Assembly: GCA_037349105.1 (NCBI GenBank)
Contig: JAYJMM010000034.1
Location: forward strand, 1,426,001 to 1,490,000
Length of the DNA: 64,000 nt
DNA from: Limnomonas spitsbergensis
Lineage: Eukaryota > Chlorophyta > Chlorophyceae > Chlamydomonadales
Direction of reading: 5' to 3'
Positions 22,996 through 35,087 of this stretch are shown here, piece after piece (the first letter of the stretch is position 1; the number at the start of each line of letters is the position of its first letter). Both the position numbers and the translations under genes were made by a program. The notes under the pieces were generated by a model, which made no database searches, was not told the DNA's origin, and was given only the letters and a program-made list of their open reading frames with translations.

Positions 22996-24276
22996 AAGAT
23001 CAGGACCACAGATGACGTTGGGGCAGACCTGTATGGGATCCTGTTTATCTATGTGGTGTACGGGTACGGGAGCCCAAACGCAGTCGTCGAGAAGGCTGTG
23101 GTCAGGGTGGTCAAGACGCCCCCGGATGCATACGAGCACCTGGTGGGAAACCCTGAGTTCCTCCAGTACGGGGGAGTCCTGGAGGCAGCAGGCATGTTTA
23201 CCCTGTACCCCAACGCCGGGACTGCTGACAACAGCAGAACCAATGGGCTGACGCTACCACTGGTGCTGGCTTCTCCAGGTGGGGGCTACCAGGCGGCGGC
23301 AGCGTCGTGGGCCGGGCTGGACAGCCTTGATATGGCACAGTGGGAGTGGCCCTCGGCCAGCGTTGAGGAGGAGCCGGAACTGAGCCCACAATGTGCCATG
23401 GTGACCCACGCAGGAGTACCCTTGGACAAGACAAAAGTGGTAACGGCAGCCCACATCACGCACCTACCCAAGACACGGGAGCCCGCGGCGGAACGACGGG
23501 GAGAAACCCAGGCAAAGGCGGCAAGGGGCCACGGAGCAGGAGCAGGAGGAGAGCCGTTCCAGAGGGGGCAGAAGGACGCAGAGCCCGACGCCAGGCCAGG
23601 AACTGGACAAGCAGGCCGGGCTGCTGTCCAGAACCGCCTGATGACGGAAGGCCAGAACGATGCCAAGGGCGCCGGGAGCCGGCAGGAACGACGAGGAGAA
23701 GTCATCATCAGCCCAGCGGTACGCCCTGACCCATTATGGCTCAAGGCAAGGGTGGCCGTGGCCCAAGACCCGGTGGAAAGGAGGAGGGTCAGAAGGATCA
23801 TGAGATCGGCCCCTGACGCCCCCTGCCCATACTGCAATGAGCGCAGCGAGTATAACGATAAAGCCTGCGATAAACGAATCCAGGAGCTCCTGGACGCCGG
23901 GGCAAGAGCAGCACAGGAGCCGCCAGAGCTGGCAACCCCAGGGCTCAAGGAGCCGCCGGCCCGCGCGGCGCAGACCAGGGCTGAGGCCCAGGGCAAGGAA
24001 CCAGTGGAGCCAGCCAGGAGGAAGAGCGGCAGCCCGCGGCCCGGCAGGGACAGAGAAACCCAAGGCAAGGGAGACGACCAGTTGGAGCAGACGGCACTCC
24101 CCCGGCGGCTCGACCCAGGCCTGGAGGGGAAGACCGACACCGAGGACGAGGAGGAAACCAACACGGGCGGCGCAGGGGCAGGAAGATCACCCACTTGGTG
24201 CACCAGGTGCACCAGCTCAGCCAGGCACTCCGAGAGCGGGACAGGCAGTAGATCGCCCAGATGGAAGCTACGATAG
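22996..24276 (+). pseudogene. retroelement downstream ORF, copy A, unknown product
   Basis: It stays in the gag frame after TGA 22993. It opens with GILFIYVVYGYGSPNAVVEK, which could be the rest of a protease-like domain. It then becomes charged, Ala/Arg/Glu/Gln-rich, with a possible metal site (PCPYCNERSEYNDKAC near 23820-23870). No reverse transcriptase (YxDD), RNase H or integrase motif is visible. It ends with TAG at 24274, overlapping the next ORF. Confidence 0.5.
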
Positions 24277-25221
24277 CGTTCCTCAAGACGCAGCAAGCAG
24301 GGAAGCGCGCAGGCCGGACGGGGGACGGGGAGACCTGCAGGATAAAGAGCGAATGCGAAACCCTGGTAGCGGAGGTCAACGGCCTCAAGCGAAAGTACTG
24401 TGAACAATGGAGATCAGCAGGAGCAGCAGAGGTGCAGCACCGGACGGGCGCTGGCGGAAGCATTGGACCTGCCTGGAGCGAGATAAGCGGCCAAGCAAGG
24501 GAGGCCACGCAGCCCCAGCGGCCGGAGGAGCAGAGGGGTGCCGGCGCACCGCAGAAGAGCAGGGAGCAGGAGGACCAGGCGGGGGAAGCCGCGCAGGACA
24601 ACGGCGACGAGGCACCAAGCGCCAAGCCAAAAGACACCGGGGTGCAGGATGTCCTCGCCTCGCTCCATGACCCAGCCCTATGGGACGCCCTGGGCGAGCC
24701 AGGGCAGGACGAGAGAGGCAGCGGCGGCAAGGACGAGCCGAGGGTGGCAGAACACCCCAGGGTGGACGCTGGGAACTCCAGAAGGCCCGTCAGCGCAGAG
24801 GGAGGACGCCGCCTCAGGGAAAGGAGCCCGGGGCGCCGCAGCGGCAGCAGGGGATGAAGGGCTGCAAGCGCCGAGGAACGGCACCATTTCAGCAGAGGAC
24901 AGCGCCCCGCGGGCAAGGAGCCTTCAGGAGGACGGCGATCCCCTGAGCACCAAAGCACCAGCGGCGGCAGAGGGCAGCGCCCCAAGAGCAGAAGACGGGA
25001 TAGCCCAGAGGAGCAGCGCCAAAGCAGCAGAGGAGGGCGACCCACGGGCGAGAGACCATCAAGAAGAGGGCCATGCCCCGAGCGCCAAGGTACCAACGGC
25101 GGCAGAGGGCAGCACCCTGCGAGCAGGAGGCAGGACAGCCCAGATGACAGGTACCAGGGGAACCGAGCCAGAAGCCGCAGCCCTGTCACAGGCTCACAGC
25201 CAGGGGGGAGCCCAGGCGTGA
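24181..25221 (+). pseudogene. coiled-coil and Ala/Glu-rich ORFs at the 3' end of the retroelement relic
   Basis: In a frame different from gag, HLVHQVHQLSQALRERDRQ, an in-frame TAG at 24249, then MEATIAFLKTQQ form heptad-like helices. This frame runs to 24857. A second open frame (24538-25221) is built of degenerate repeats such as STKAPAAAEGSAPRA and SAKVPTAAEGSTLRA. It may be a structural or RNA-binding tail. Recognisable element sequence ends near 25400-25440. Confidence 0.4.
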
Positions 25222-25599
25222 GGGCAGGAGCAAGGAACGCAGGCCGAGGGGCGGGGCCCGGAGCCCAGACGGCGAGCAGAAACAGGCAGACAAGGACCTG
25301 AGCCCAAGCAGAAGGATCATGTGGAGATCTCAGGAAGGGCATGCCCAGGATCGGGCCAACAAGACCGCGGCCCAGCTGAAGGACCCCTGCCACAACTGCA
25401 CAGAGTTGGAGCTGGTTTCTGGTTGCCTCGTCCTCTGCACATAAAACGTTATATGGTTTAAAAGCGCTTGATCTAAGCTTTCCAACGCTCTAATTAACTT
25501 TTAAATAAACGCTCCAACGAGTGAGAAAATGCGTGGAACCTAGGCTGCCTGGTTTTGGGCGAGGTATGAAGCGGTGCGGTAGGTTTGAGGGGGGGGTGA
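25222..25599. other. junction between retroelement relic and LINE fragment
   Basis: Gag-type GC-rich sequence gives way near 25440 to AT-richer sequence (ACATAAAACGTTATATGG, AATAAACGCTCC). No gene is seen. Confidence 0.4.
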
Positions 25600-26797
25600 G
25601 TGGGTGACCACATGCACGAAAGGCTGAGACTTGGGCGGTCCAACACTGCCAGTGTCTATTACCAGGGCTGGCAGGGTATCAAAGACAAGGCCAATGGCGA
25701 AATCAGCAGCTCCTTCATGACCAACCCCGCTATCACCCACGCTGAGAGAAGAAGAACAACTCTCAAGTGGCGCCACGGATGCTTGTGGAACAACAAGCTC
25801 GCATACAGAAGCGGTATGAGCACCCACGACAGATGCCCGCTCTGCTACAAACAAGACAGCACGGGGCATATGACGGGCTCATGCAAGCAACCAGGAGATG
25901 CAGAAATGTACAAAACACGGCACCACCACACCGGCAGGATCCTCCTAAAAGCCATATCTAAAGGTGACATGGGCGTAAACCTGGTCATGGCTGACCTAGG
26001 CACCAGGGGGTCCCCCTGCTAGGCACAACAGAAAACTGCGAAAAAGCCGGCGCCCCAGCAATAAGAGCGAACATTGTTCCTCCAGTCACAAACATGTCCA
26101 GACAAGCCACTGGAAAAAGGAAATTCCAACCGGACATCATGCAGGTCCAGCATAAGGCTGGTAAAACCAACACAGTCATCTTCATCAGAGTTGAAGTTCT
26201 GCCGGGACACACAACCAGATGCACAATTGTTAGTATCTTCTCTTCTACCTTCTGATCAGTGGGGCGCCCTCACGGCCAAGTAGGGGTGGGCTACGCTTGC
26301 TTTTCTGGACTTCTCCTTTTTTATAGGCTTTGTTGAGGGTTAGCCTTTAGTGGAACTTAGGTGTTGGACTTGGCCTTCGTTGCCTTCCCGGCCTCTCCTT
26401 TTGTTCCTTTCCCCCTCTCTTCCTTTTATTTCCTTCTTTACTCCCTTCTGAACAGTTGGGCGCCCACGCGGTCGATCTTTGAGCAGGCCCAGATGTGTAA
26501 CGTTATTGACAATTTGCCGCATGCAAGGACCAACACACCGAACTCATTCAGGAACTCATACAAAACGGATTATCAGAGGGTAACATCAAGCTCATCCCCA
26601 TTCTCATAAGCACATCTGGCACAGTCTACAAGGAACTCACCCTGGCACAAATGCAAACAATAGGTCTCACACCGTGCCAAGCAAAGAAATGCAGGCGCAA
26701 AATGCACACACGGGCCATCAAATACATGCACCGCACAGTACAGACTAGGAGAAGGATTGCACACTTCAGTACTGAAGGTATCAACGCCTTTAACTAG
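25600..26797 (+). pseudogene. 5'-truncated LINE ORF2 C-terminal end
   Basis: Frame 1 (25600-26022) encodes AERRRTTLKWRHGCLWNNKL and a Cys/His cluster CPLCYKQDSTGHMTGSC, typical of the C-terminal knuckle of LINE ORF2. It shifts frame near 26005-26020 (GVPLLGTTENCEKAG), continues to about 26224 (KAGKTNTVIFIRVEVLPGHT) and resumes at 26535-26797 (ELIQNGLSEGNIKLIPIL, ending GINAFN-stop). About 290 bp of pyrimidine-rich DNA (26225-26515) separates these parts, either an insertion or an intron. Truncation from the 5' side is the usual LINE insertion product. Confidence 0.65.
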
Positions 26798-28690
26798 CTA
26801 GCCTCACTCTTGTTTGATGGTAACGGTGCGGATGTGGCTTCGGTCCCGAGCTGCGCTGTTCCCCTAATCCGCACACCCCACGCTAGGGGGGGCGTAGTTT
26901 TCTTCCTTTCTTTCTGCCAAACGACTGCTTACATCGAGGGGATGCCAGACTAGAGGTGCTGCTCCCAATCCCCCCATGTTATTCTGACAAGAAAAACAAA
27001 ATCCTACATATTTTCCTGCAACACAATCCTGGCGTCCCCCTATTTTTTTAAAGTGCCAACCTGAAATGACAGTTACTCTGCTGGATGTGCCAACACCAGG
27101 ACCCTATTTCTCTTTTCGCCCTAGAGAACCTGTTACATGCTCGTCCTGAAGCAACTTCCTGGACAGCTGTGAAACAGACAAGCAGCAAGACTTCGAAGAC
27201 AGAGCTGAGTGGGATTGTCCACATCTGATGTTATGCTGTTGGGTAAAGGCCTCTTCACTGCGGCCCACAGCATGGTGCGGTTCCCTAACCAACTTTATTT
27301 GTCGCTTGGCTGCAAAGCAAAGACAGGAAATACAAGATGGACTTCACAATTTAACTCACGTGAGTTCACTGTACTTATTCACATGAGGATCAAAAAGTGT
27401 ACACCAGAGGGCGGATGTAGCGGTTGCGCATGGATGGCATGGCGCACCAGGGGTGGCCCCCCAGATGGCACATACAAAATACTCCACATGTGCGCATGCC
27501 TGATTCTGCACGATAAAACCCAGCGTCTTGCAGCTGCACCGGCCGGCCAGTCTTGGCCCATCACCACCCTCCTGCACAGGCATGGTCGCAAGGTCATCCG
27601 TAAGGCACATCTGACTATCCCCTCACCAAACTTTGGTACACTAGCGGATTCTGTTCCCTTCTATGTTTGTGTTCCCACCCACCCTCGGTGTACCTGAATC
27701 CCAGCTGGAAATCCAGGAATGTCTGTTGTGGGGGTCATACCTTCATGCACGAACCCCCGAAGCCAAATGACTGCTTTCTTGAAGGGCAACCCAAGAACTG
27801 TGACCCCCAGTTCCCCCAAACGGGGCGCCCCATGCTTTGGCCAAAAATATGTATGGCTTTTTTGGAATGCTCTCGTGAAGACATACAAGGTTCCAAGTAG
27901 GTTATGGGTCCCTCCAGTTGTGATAAAGACCCTTAGATAAGTGATATAACGAATATCTCAATGCAATTCTTAACCACGAACCCTCATTTCCCCCCAAATT
28001 GTGGCAGGTTTTCTCAGCACGCCTCTGTCAGAAGAGCAGCGGGCAGCTCGCACGTGATTGCCAGTGGACAGCACTTGGGCAGAAACAGCATAGACACATG
28101 GCCCACACGCGCATGACTTCATAGCGCATTGCTTAGTAATGCAGCGCACGGTGCACGCAGGTGCTTGGCGTGTTCAAGGGGCACCCTGGAGCATGCATAT
28201 CGCATGGAGAATGCATGCGCTCGGTACACATGGGCACAGCGTAGGCGTGCGCATCCATCGGGCGTGGGGGTCGGGCTTGTGATGCAAAACGTATATGCGG
28301 CACCCGGAAGCATCTTTTAGGCAGGCACAGTCTGGAAAACCAGTCCGGTGATACAAGGAGGGGCTATTTCCTAGTTGAAGGGTTTAAACACTAACCCTTA
28401 AAAAACAGTGGGAGGGTAAACAAATTAAAAGTAATCCTGCCTGAGATATGGAACAATGGACTTTGCCCTGCAGGACAGGTAACATAACATTACATATACC
28501 CCCGCGGGAAAACACATTTCATATATTGCGTAAACAAGCAGGAAAGCATTCCCTCCACATCCTCGCTCCCAGCAGGCATGGGCATGCGATGGGGATGTGC
28601 GTGGGCCTACACGTCAGCCCAACATGCAAAATGCTATTCCCATATGCGGCATAGGCAATCAGTAGACTCGTCTCTCTCACCGTAGTACGT
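26798..28690. other. no supported gene
   Basis: A G-run (CTAGGGGGGGCGTAG, 26881) and TTCTTTCCTTTC at 26900 could be the LINE 3' UTR. Open frames at 27209-27697 and 27719-27940 have no recognisable motif. No strong repeat was seen. Confidence 0.4.
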
Positions 28691-29297
28691 TCATGTCATG
28701 AGCCAGTAGACCAGAGTGAAGACCCCGGTGACGAAGAATGGGAGCAGATATTGGTTGAATACATCTTTGACATACCCGTACATCATCATGACAGTGAGGG
28801 TGTCCTTCGTGGCCTGCTGTGCCAGTGTGCTTTGAAAGCACGCTGCAGAAGTCTCGTTGGTGGGGGTGTCGGGGGGGAGCAGCTGCTTGGTTTCGTTTTG
28901 AGGGGAGGAGGTCGCGTTGCCCAAGTCACGGGTGAGGGGAGGCGGTTGGCGGCGCTCGATGTCATTCTGAGGCGGGATGGGTGCATTGTGTAGTGCATGG
29001 GGCAGGGGGGAGGGTTGGGGCTGATCGATGTCACTCTGAGAGGCCGCGGTCGCGTTGCTAAAGTAGTCGACAGGTGGGGACTTGCTCAGCTCGGTGCTGA
29101 GGAGCATCTGACTCAGATCGATGTCGCTCTGAGCGGTTGTGGGTGTGTCGTCTCCAAAGGTGTGGGGGCCGGGGGAGGCCTCGATCTGCTCGGCGTGGTG
29201 CAGATCCTCGTTTCTGTGGATCTGGTGCAGCTTGGTTTCACTCTCAAATTCGTCAATTTCCCTCGGGCCTCCTTGAGGGTTGAGGCGGTGACCCTGC
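28691..29297 (-). CDS. candidate last exon of a tail-anchored membrane protein
   Basis: An acceptor (CACATGCAG|GGTCACC) opens a 202-codon frame running to a stop at 28691. The body is hydrophilic and Pro/Gln/Asn-rich, with four degenerate repeats around SQSDIDQPQPSP / PQNDIERRQPPP. The C-terminus is a single hydrophobic helix (YLLPFFVTGVFTLVYWLM). The shape (stalk plus C-terminal anchor) recalls the last exons of the two SERGT1-like genes, but no sequence identity is claimed. The upstream exon at about 30467 does not join in frame directly, so at least one exon is missing from my model. Family unknown. Confidence 0.45.
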
Positions 29298-29589
29298 ATG
29301 TGTAGACCGTCAGCAAGAGAAATAGAGTTTATGATCCAATCCAGGACATGTACATGTTCAGAGAGCAGATGGAATGATGGGATCTATCCAGATGACTTTG
29401 TCTGTCTCAGAAAGAGAACCTACCACTGGGGTACAGTTACTATCTATACCCCAACCGTTTATATCGAGTTCCCCCCTATTTCACCCCACAAATAAACCCA
29501 AACTGGATGAACAGAACTACCCTCCAAATTCAGTACACACATTTTAACTATACCAACTGTACCCATTCATGTCCTTCCCTCCCTCTGAC

Positions 29590-29829
29590 CTCCCTTGCGA
29601 CCTCAAAACTGGGCACCTGGGCAAACTAGACCAACTGAACCCTCCCGCTCATCTCCCGTGCGACCCCAAAACTGAGCATGCTGGGCAAACTAGACCAACT
29701 GAACCCTCCCGCTGATCTCCCGAGTGAACCCAAAACTGAGCAAGCTGGGCAAACTGGGCGAACTAGACCAACTGAACCCTCCCGCTCATCTCCCATGTGA
29801 CCCCAATCTGAGCAAATTCGGCAAACTGG

Positions 29830-29830
<1 letters not shown>
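29590..29830. repeat. tandem repeat of about 62-74 bp
   Basis: GACCAACTGAACCCTCCCGC recurs at about 29629, 29691 and 29766, with AAACTGAGCA(T/A)GCTGGGC between copies. Confidence 0.85.
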
Positions 29831-30236
<406 letters not shown>

Positions 30237-30415
30237 TAAAGCTTAGCAAACTCTTTGAAATGAAGTCTCCAAACTGACCCCCCCTCGTACAATTTCCACC
30301 CCACAGTTTTGGCTGTAGAAACTGGGCAATAATTAAAACAAGAACTGAAGGGTCCAGGTGTAAACTGTACCCCAGTGGTAGCTTCACCTCAGAAAGCAGC
30401 CTCAAACTCACCCGA

Positions 30416-30468
30416 TCATGATGAGCATGACAATGGCCTGGAGCACGGCCGTCGTTTGCGCCATTTAT
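30416..30468 (-). CDS. possible first exon with signal peptide
   Basis: An ATG at about 30467 begins MAQTTAVLQAIVMLIMIG and meets a GTGAGT donor. The short polar start followed by a hydrophobic helix looks like a signal peptide. It could begin the gene ending at 28691, but the phase does not fit without another exon. Alternatively this is read in another frame as the end of the upstream gene. Confidence 0.3.
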
Positions 30469-30539
30469 CGCGGCGCTGGCTTGCGCTCAACACTGATGAA
30501 AAGGTTGTTGATAGGTCAAGCGCAACATGCATACCGTAA

Positions 30540-31010
30540 TAGAACAAAAATAGGCTTAAAAAATACTCACGGTAAGCATTCCGTTCCTCTTTTGCCTGAA
30601 TCAGCTTTTCCTTAGCAAAGGTCATGCGGTGGTAGGCCTCTGTCCACAGCTGCTGCTGCAATCCCGCTGGCTGCTGTTGCCCTGCCGGCTGCTGTTGCTG
30701 CTGCTGCCCTGCATGGATGCAGGTCATCTCTGCAAGTTTACATTCCGTCTGTACACGGAGGAGCTCCCGTTCGCGGAAATGAACGTTGTAAACTGGTACT
30801 CATTTGTAGGATCTTGTATGAATACAGCAGGGCAACGTAGAGCTACCATCACAGCAGGTAGAAAGAAAGAAAGGGGATAGAAAACTGGCCACTGAGATCA
30901 ACAACGTTCAACCAATTGCGTCACACTCTCTTGTAGATGACAATAGAGGGACGCAAGCGCGTGCAGGTTCTGGTCAAAGTCGACAGCTACAGCAATCCTC
31001 CTAGGAAGGA
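30540..31010 (-). CDS. two candidate exons of an unknown gene
   Basis: The exon near 31010-30910 encodes RIAVAVDFDQNLHALASLYC and follows a CCTTCCTAG acceptor. The exon near 30729-30567 follows AACTTGCAG, encodes a poly-Gln/Pro/Ala stretch (QQQQQQPAGQQQPAG) and then a basic helix (FAKEKLIQAKEERNAY), and meets a CC|GTGAGT donor. No family is recognised. The ends of the gene were not found. Confidence 0.35.
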
Positions 31011-31227
31011 ACCGCTGTTCCACGACGTTTATAACCAAATATATCATTAATCTAAGTATTATGATTGCAGGGTTTCGCTGCTTACAAGTTTTTGCCAAAC
31101 CCTTCGCAATGGCCTTGGGGTTCAGCCATCCCCAAGGACTGTACTGAGCACCGGTACTGAGTCACACTCTCCTCCTATATCCGCATATTTTCACCACGCT
31201 GAGGCATTTTCTTTCTTCCTTCTTTCA

Positions 31228-31877
31228 TTGGTAGCGTTTTTTTTTGCGTCTATGCATATTTCAGACTTTTTGGCCGTCCACCTCTCGACTGAAGAGAGGC
31301 TCGAGCAAATCGACCATGAAATAGGAAATCTGCGGAGGAGCTTCGAGAAGAACCCACAATCCCAGTTTGTTGCAAAGATGCAGCTTCTGTGCGACGAGGA
31401 AGACCTACTCAATCTGCACCTCAGTACCCTCAGAAGGGCCCGCCCCCCTTACAGGGATACCTCTGAATTTTCGGTATGGTTCGTAGATGAGAGCGAAGCA
31501 CTCATTCAACATTGGAGGAGCCGCACTGGCCCCTACAGCAGGGACAAAAAATGCCTTCCCCAGCCTGGAGGTAAGTTTAATACAGACAGGAGGTGACTGA
31601 ACCTCTCAGACTGATTAGGGCTGCTGCATGGCCATGCAGGTCTCGCCACTCTCATGACAAGCACTCGACTTTGCATATCCGCCTGGTTTTCTGGTGTAGG
31701 TGAGTTTACCTACAAATTGGATTCTTGGGACTCCAAAGAAAGGATGTGCGGAGCTAAGACTTGCACATCGATTATAGCCCTTACGGAGCCAGGAACCAAA
31801 AGCGACATTTGCCCCAGCATGGTAGACGATTATGTCCCTTGGTCTTCGGATCTTGTGCGAATGACAGAAGTACCCTG
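31228..31877 (+). CDS. candidate two-exon gene, unknown family
   Basis: Exon 1 (31228 or the ATG at 31252, to about 31570) encodes a helical, charged segment (STEERLEQIDHEIGNLRRSF, AKMQLLCDEEDLLNLHLSTL) and meets GGAG|GTAAGT. Exon 2 starts after TCTGGTGTAG and encodes EFTYKLDSWDSKERMCGAKT and ICPSMVDDYVPW, ending in TGA at 31875. It lies just upstream of the second 1.25-kb repeat and could belong to that mobile unit or be a host gene. No function is assigned. Confidence 0.4.
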
Positions 31878-32316
31878 AGCATCATCTTCCCTTTCAAGGA
31901 CCATGAGCATCACCTCCCCTAAATTGGCTATCCAAATGGAAGTGCAAGCCTTTGACCTCAGCATGCGGCGAAGATGTGGCTTTTTGAGGCCTGTCAACAA
32001 TCATCCCCAGATTCCCCCGCTTCATCATTACTCACTCTGACTGCAGGCTCACCATCTCATCCCCCATCTGAGGCTCCTTGCCTAAGCAGCAACTGCAACG
32101 AAGTCAGCGGCGACGGAGTGGAGGGCTGCTCCAAAGGATGCGTGGCCGCACAGGTTCCCAACGAGCCCGAGCCAAAGGCGTCCTCCTCATCGCCATTGCT
32201 TCCTCAGGGGGGTACATGCCATGCATGTGAAGGCAGCTCATTTGACAGCATGGCTGGGTGTGGGGAGAAGGGACGCCAACCTCGATCGTCATGGACAGCC
32301 CCGAGGCAGCGCATGC
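31878..32316. other. low-complexity open region, no supported gene
   Basis: A Ser/Pro/Cys-rich open frame (31974-32348) runs into the duplicated segment. It has no recognised motif. Confidence 0.35.
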
Positions 32317-33563
32317 GCGCACCCTCACTGGCCCGATCCGGTGGGTGATGACTGTCAAGCTGCACCTCCAGCACCTTGGATCTTTGGGAGTGGCTGGGGC
32401 GGGCCGACTCAAAGATGTGGGACGGGTGGTGCCTTGCCATTGCTAAGAACTATCCCGTCATTCCCCTCAACATTGTGTGTTCACTTTGTGTCGTATGGTT
32501 CTTGTGACAGGATTTGGATGTGCCTCTTTGGCAGCCCCTCGTGGCAACTCGTCGTTCACCTCGTTTTACGTTATGATTGGATTGTTACCTTCACTTAGGG
32601 GCCCACCGTCTTGCTTCATCCTGGTGGTTGTCGTCGTAGGCAGACTCTCTTTGGGAGCGAGGCACTTGAACGTTGTCTATCATTGTAATGTGTGTGGCAC
32701 AGCGGTGTTTTTGCATACCGGTATTTATGATGTTTTGGGGGATTTGGATTTATCAGTAATCGGAATCAAAGCCATTGATACAGGTATTTCCTTTCCAGTA
32801 TACTGTCCAGGGTTGTTCAGTTTGAGCTGGAATCCTCTGAGCGCAAAGGTATCTGCCCCTGGCCAATGATAGGTGGTCCCACCTCACCGACGTGTGAAGT
32901 GGGGATAGGCCCCACCATTTTTGGAAACCTTCCCATCCTACTACCAACACCAAGTAATATGTATGTACGTATAACTGCATTCATACCGTAATGCTAGCCC
33001 CCCATCCCAGAGCTGACACCTGCCCAGGCTATCGAATTGGGGTGATCTTGTATCAGAGCACCACATAAATGTGTGGCACCAGGCCAGAGGATCGGGCTCC
33101 ACTACCGGCTGCAGCCGCGGCTGACAGTATGCCATAGGATCCAGCTTGCCAGCCATCGCTACGAAGGAAAGCTGATACGTGTGTCCAACACTGGATGCAG
33201 ACAAGCATCAGGCCCCCATGTGGATCGACTCTGGCCGCATACATAGGCAGGCCCCAGCATGTCATCCATGCCATGATGGGTGTGGGTCTTCGGGTTAATG
33301 ACGTTACACCTCTGGGCCATGCTGAATCGAAGCTCGGCCACGTCGGCAAACAAAAAGCCAGCTAGGAAAGCCAAGGGAGAAGGCACAAACGAGGTGTGCT
33401 CGGGCACAACAGGAAAGAAAGGGTAGCAAGTTTGCCCACCAAACAACAAGAACACAGATGACAGGCAAACCGTATCCCCTGCCCTGAAGAGAGTATCCTT
33501 CAAAAAGCTCAACTAAAAGTCGCACACATCCAGGTTAGGACGGTGCATACCTGCTGGGCCCTT
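32317..33563. repeat. 1.25-kb duplicated segment, copy B
   Basis: Direct copy of 17402-18658. In this copy the sequence entering the left end is different, and the sequence after the right end (33564-35520) is absent from copy A. Confidence 0.95.
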
Positions 33564-35087
33564 ATCGCTCAGCCGAGTGGGGCTGGTAGGGAATACCGAG
33601 GCTCAATTCCATGAACCATGCATAGCCTTGGACATGGTGCAGCCATGCCATCCTCCCATGTGAGGTGGCAGGAACATGGGACCCGGCATTCCAGGCGGAA
33701 AAGAGAAGATCGTGCGGCGGGTTTCATCCCTGTCACGGTATATGGCAGTAAACGTGACAGAACCGTATTATCGCAGATTGCGACCGCGGAGACTCCGCAG
33801 CTTCTCTGCGGAGCTCCCAAATCTAGATCAGGAGCCCAGGATCCTACTTTCGGGATTGCCTGAGCAAGATTTCCCGTACTCAGTTATTAGGCTTGCCGGG
33901 ACCTTTGAATCCCGGCTTGCACGCTTGTCTCTTACTTCGTCCTTTTTAAGTGGACAGACCCCTAATTGTAAACAGCACCGGCTATCGTCCAGAGCGATAC
34001 CCAGTGAAGAGCATCAAGTTAGTACCACTTTAACAGTCAAGCCTCGCCTAGATTAGCACCTAAGCTGATATAGCAACGAGACAACTAGAGCAACCAGCAA
34101 AATGCCCGACTCGACCTAGGACTACGTCCGCAGTCCACGTCTCCGACACCCACCGCGCCACGCGGTAAGTGACCCAGATTAGCCTGTCAGGTTCGCGACC
34201 TGAAGGCCAGAGGGCTTGCATATACAAGACCCAGTACTCCGCCTGTCACTCATTAGTTCCAGCCACAGCTTAACGCGTTGCGCATTCGCGGCCAGTGTGC
34301 AGTCACTGAGTCCGCCCGTAGGCATCCGTCACTGTGAGGGGAAGAAGTCCGCCACGGACCTGAAGCAACAATCACGTGTCCACTTAAAAAGGACGAAGTG
34401 GATCTAGCCTGATCAGCCTGACCCTTCAGTTCATGCTAAAGGTGCATGTGCTGTGGAATTTGAATTTTTTGCTTGGACAGCGGATCTGCCTTGGACAGCT
34501 TGGAAATCACTCAGCAGAGGGTTCTCTGAAGAGAATACCAAGTAAATACCTGCTTGCGTTGGGCGTGGCAACCCAGAAGCAGACGAGCTTGAAGATCAGG
34601 CTGTGGAGTTATAAACCCAGCTGATTTGCGCCTGTACACCTGGACTTGCAATTGAGGTGGATTGCAAATTACCCAAGTGTCGACATAAGTTAGCAGTGGA
34701 TCGAGGATCCAAGTTTAAAAGCGGCAACCCAAGACTGTGTGCAGGAATCAAGTGCGGATCAGCAAGTCCGGATCTGCAAAGTTGGGGCAGGAAGCCGCGC
34801 ACCTGCTGACAACGCAGGGATCAGCAGGGCGCCCCGCGAGTCGAAAGGTGGGAGAAGTGGGTGAAGGCAAGGGACAATTCTGCCAGATCACCGGGTTCTG
34901 ACATCAGGCGAAGGGTCATCCCGCCAGATGAAATGAAATTGCCTGTCTTCTTGGCCGGTTTAGCGAGTCCTCACCATGCTGCAGACGGTAGAGGGAGCAG
35001 AAGCGTGCTGTAAACTGCGTCAAGATTGCTGTGTGCCAACACAGGCGAACGGGCGAGTTGTTCAGGAAATTAGCAGCAATGTAGGGT
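33564..35087. other. retroelement leader-like region with long-range inverted repeat
   Basis: ACTTCGTCCTTTTTAAGTGG plus ACA (about 33937-33959) is repeated in perfect inverse at about 34375-34397. The region between holds no gene. It lies between the 1.25-kb segment and the gag-like frame. Confidence 0.6.

Noticed and set aside
18637..25221. A variant genetic code, to explain in-frame TAG/TGA in the gag relic
   Set aside because: The host genes here end with TAG (P5CDH, SERGT1-like B) and TGA (DnaJ, SERGT1-like A) at the expected protein ends.
23286..25393. Long minus-strand frames (373 and 482 aa)
   Set aside because: Shadows of GC-rich plus-strand retroelement frames; they are Pro/Arg/Ser/Leu-rich with no motif.
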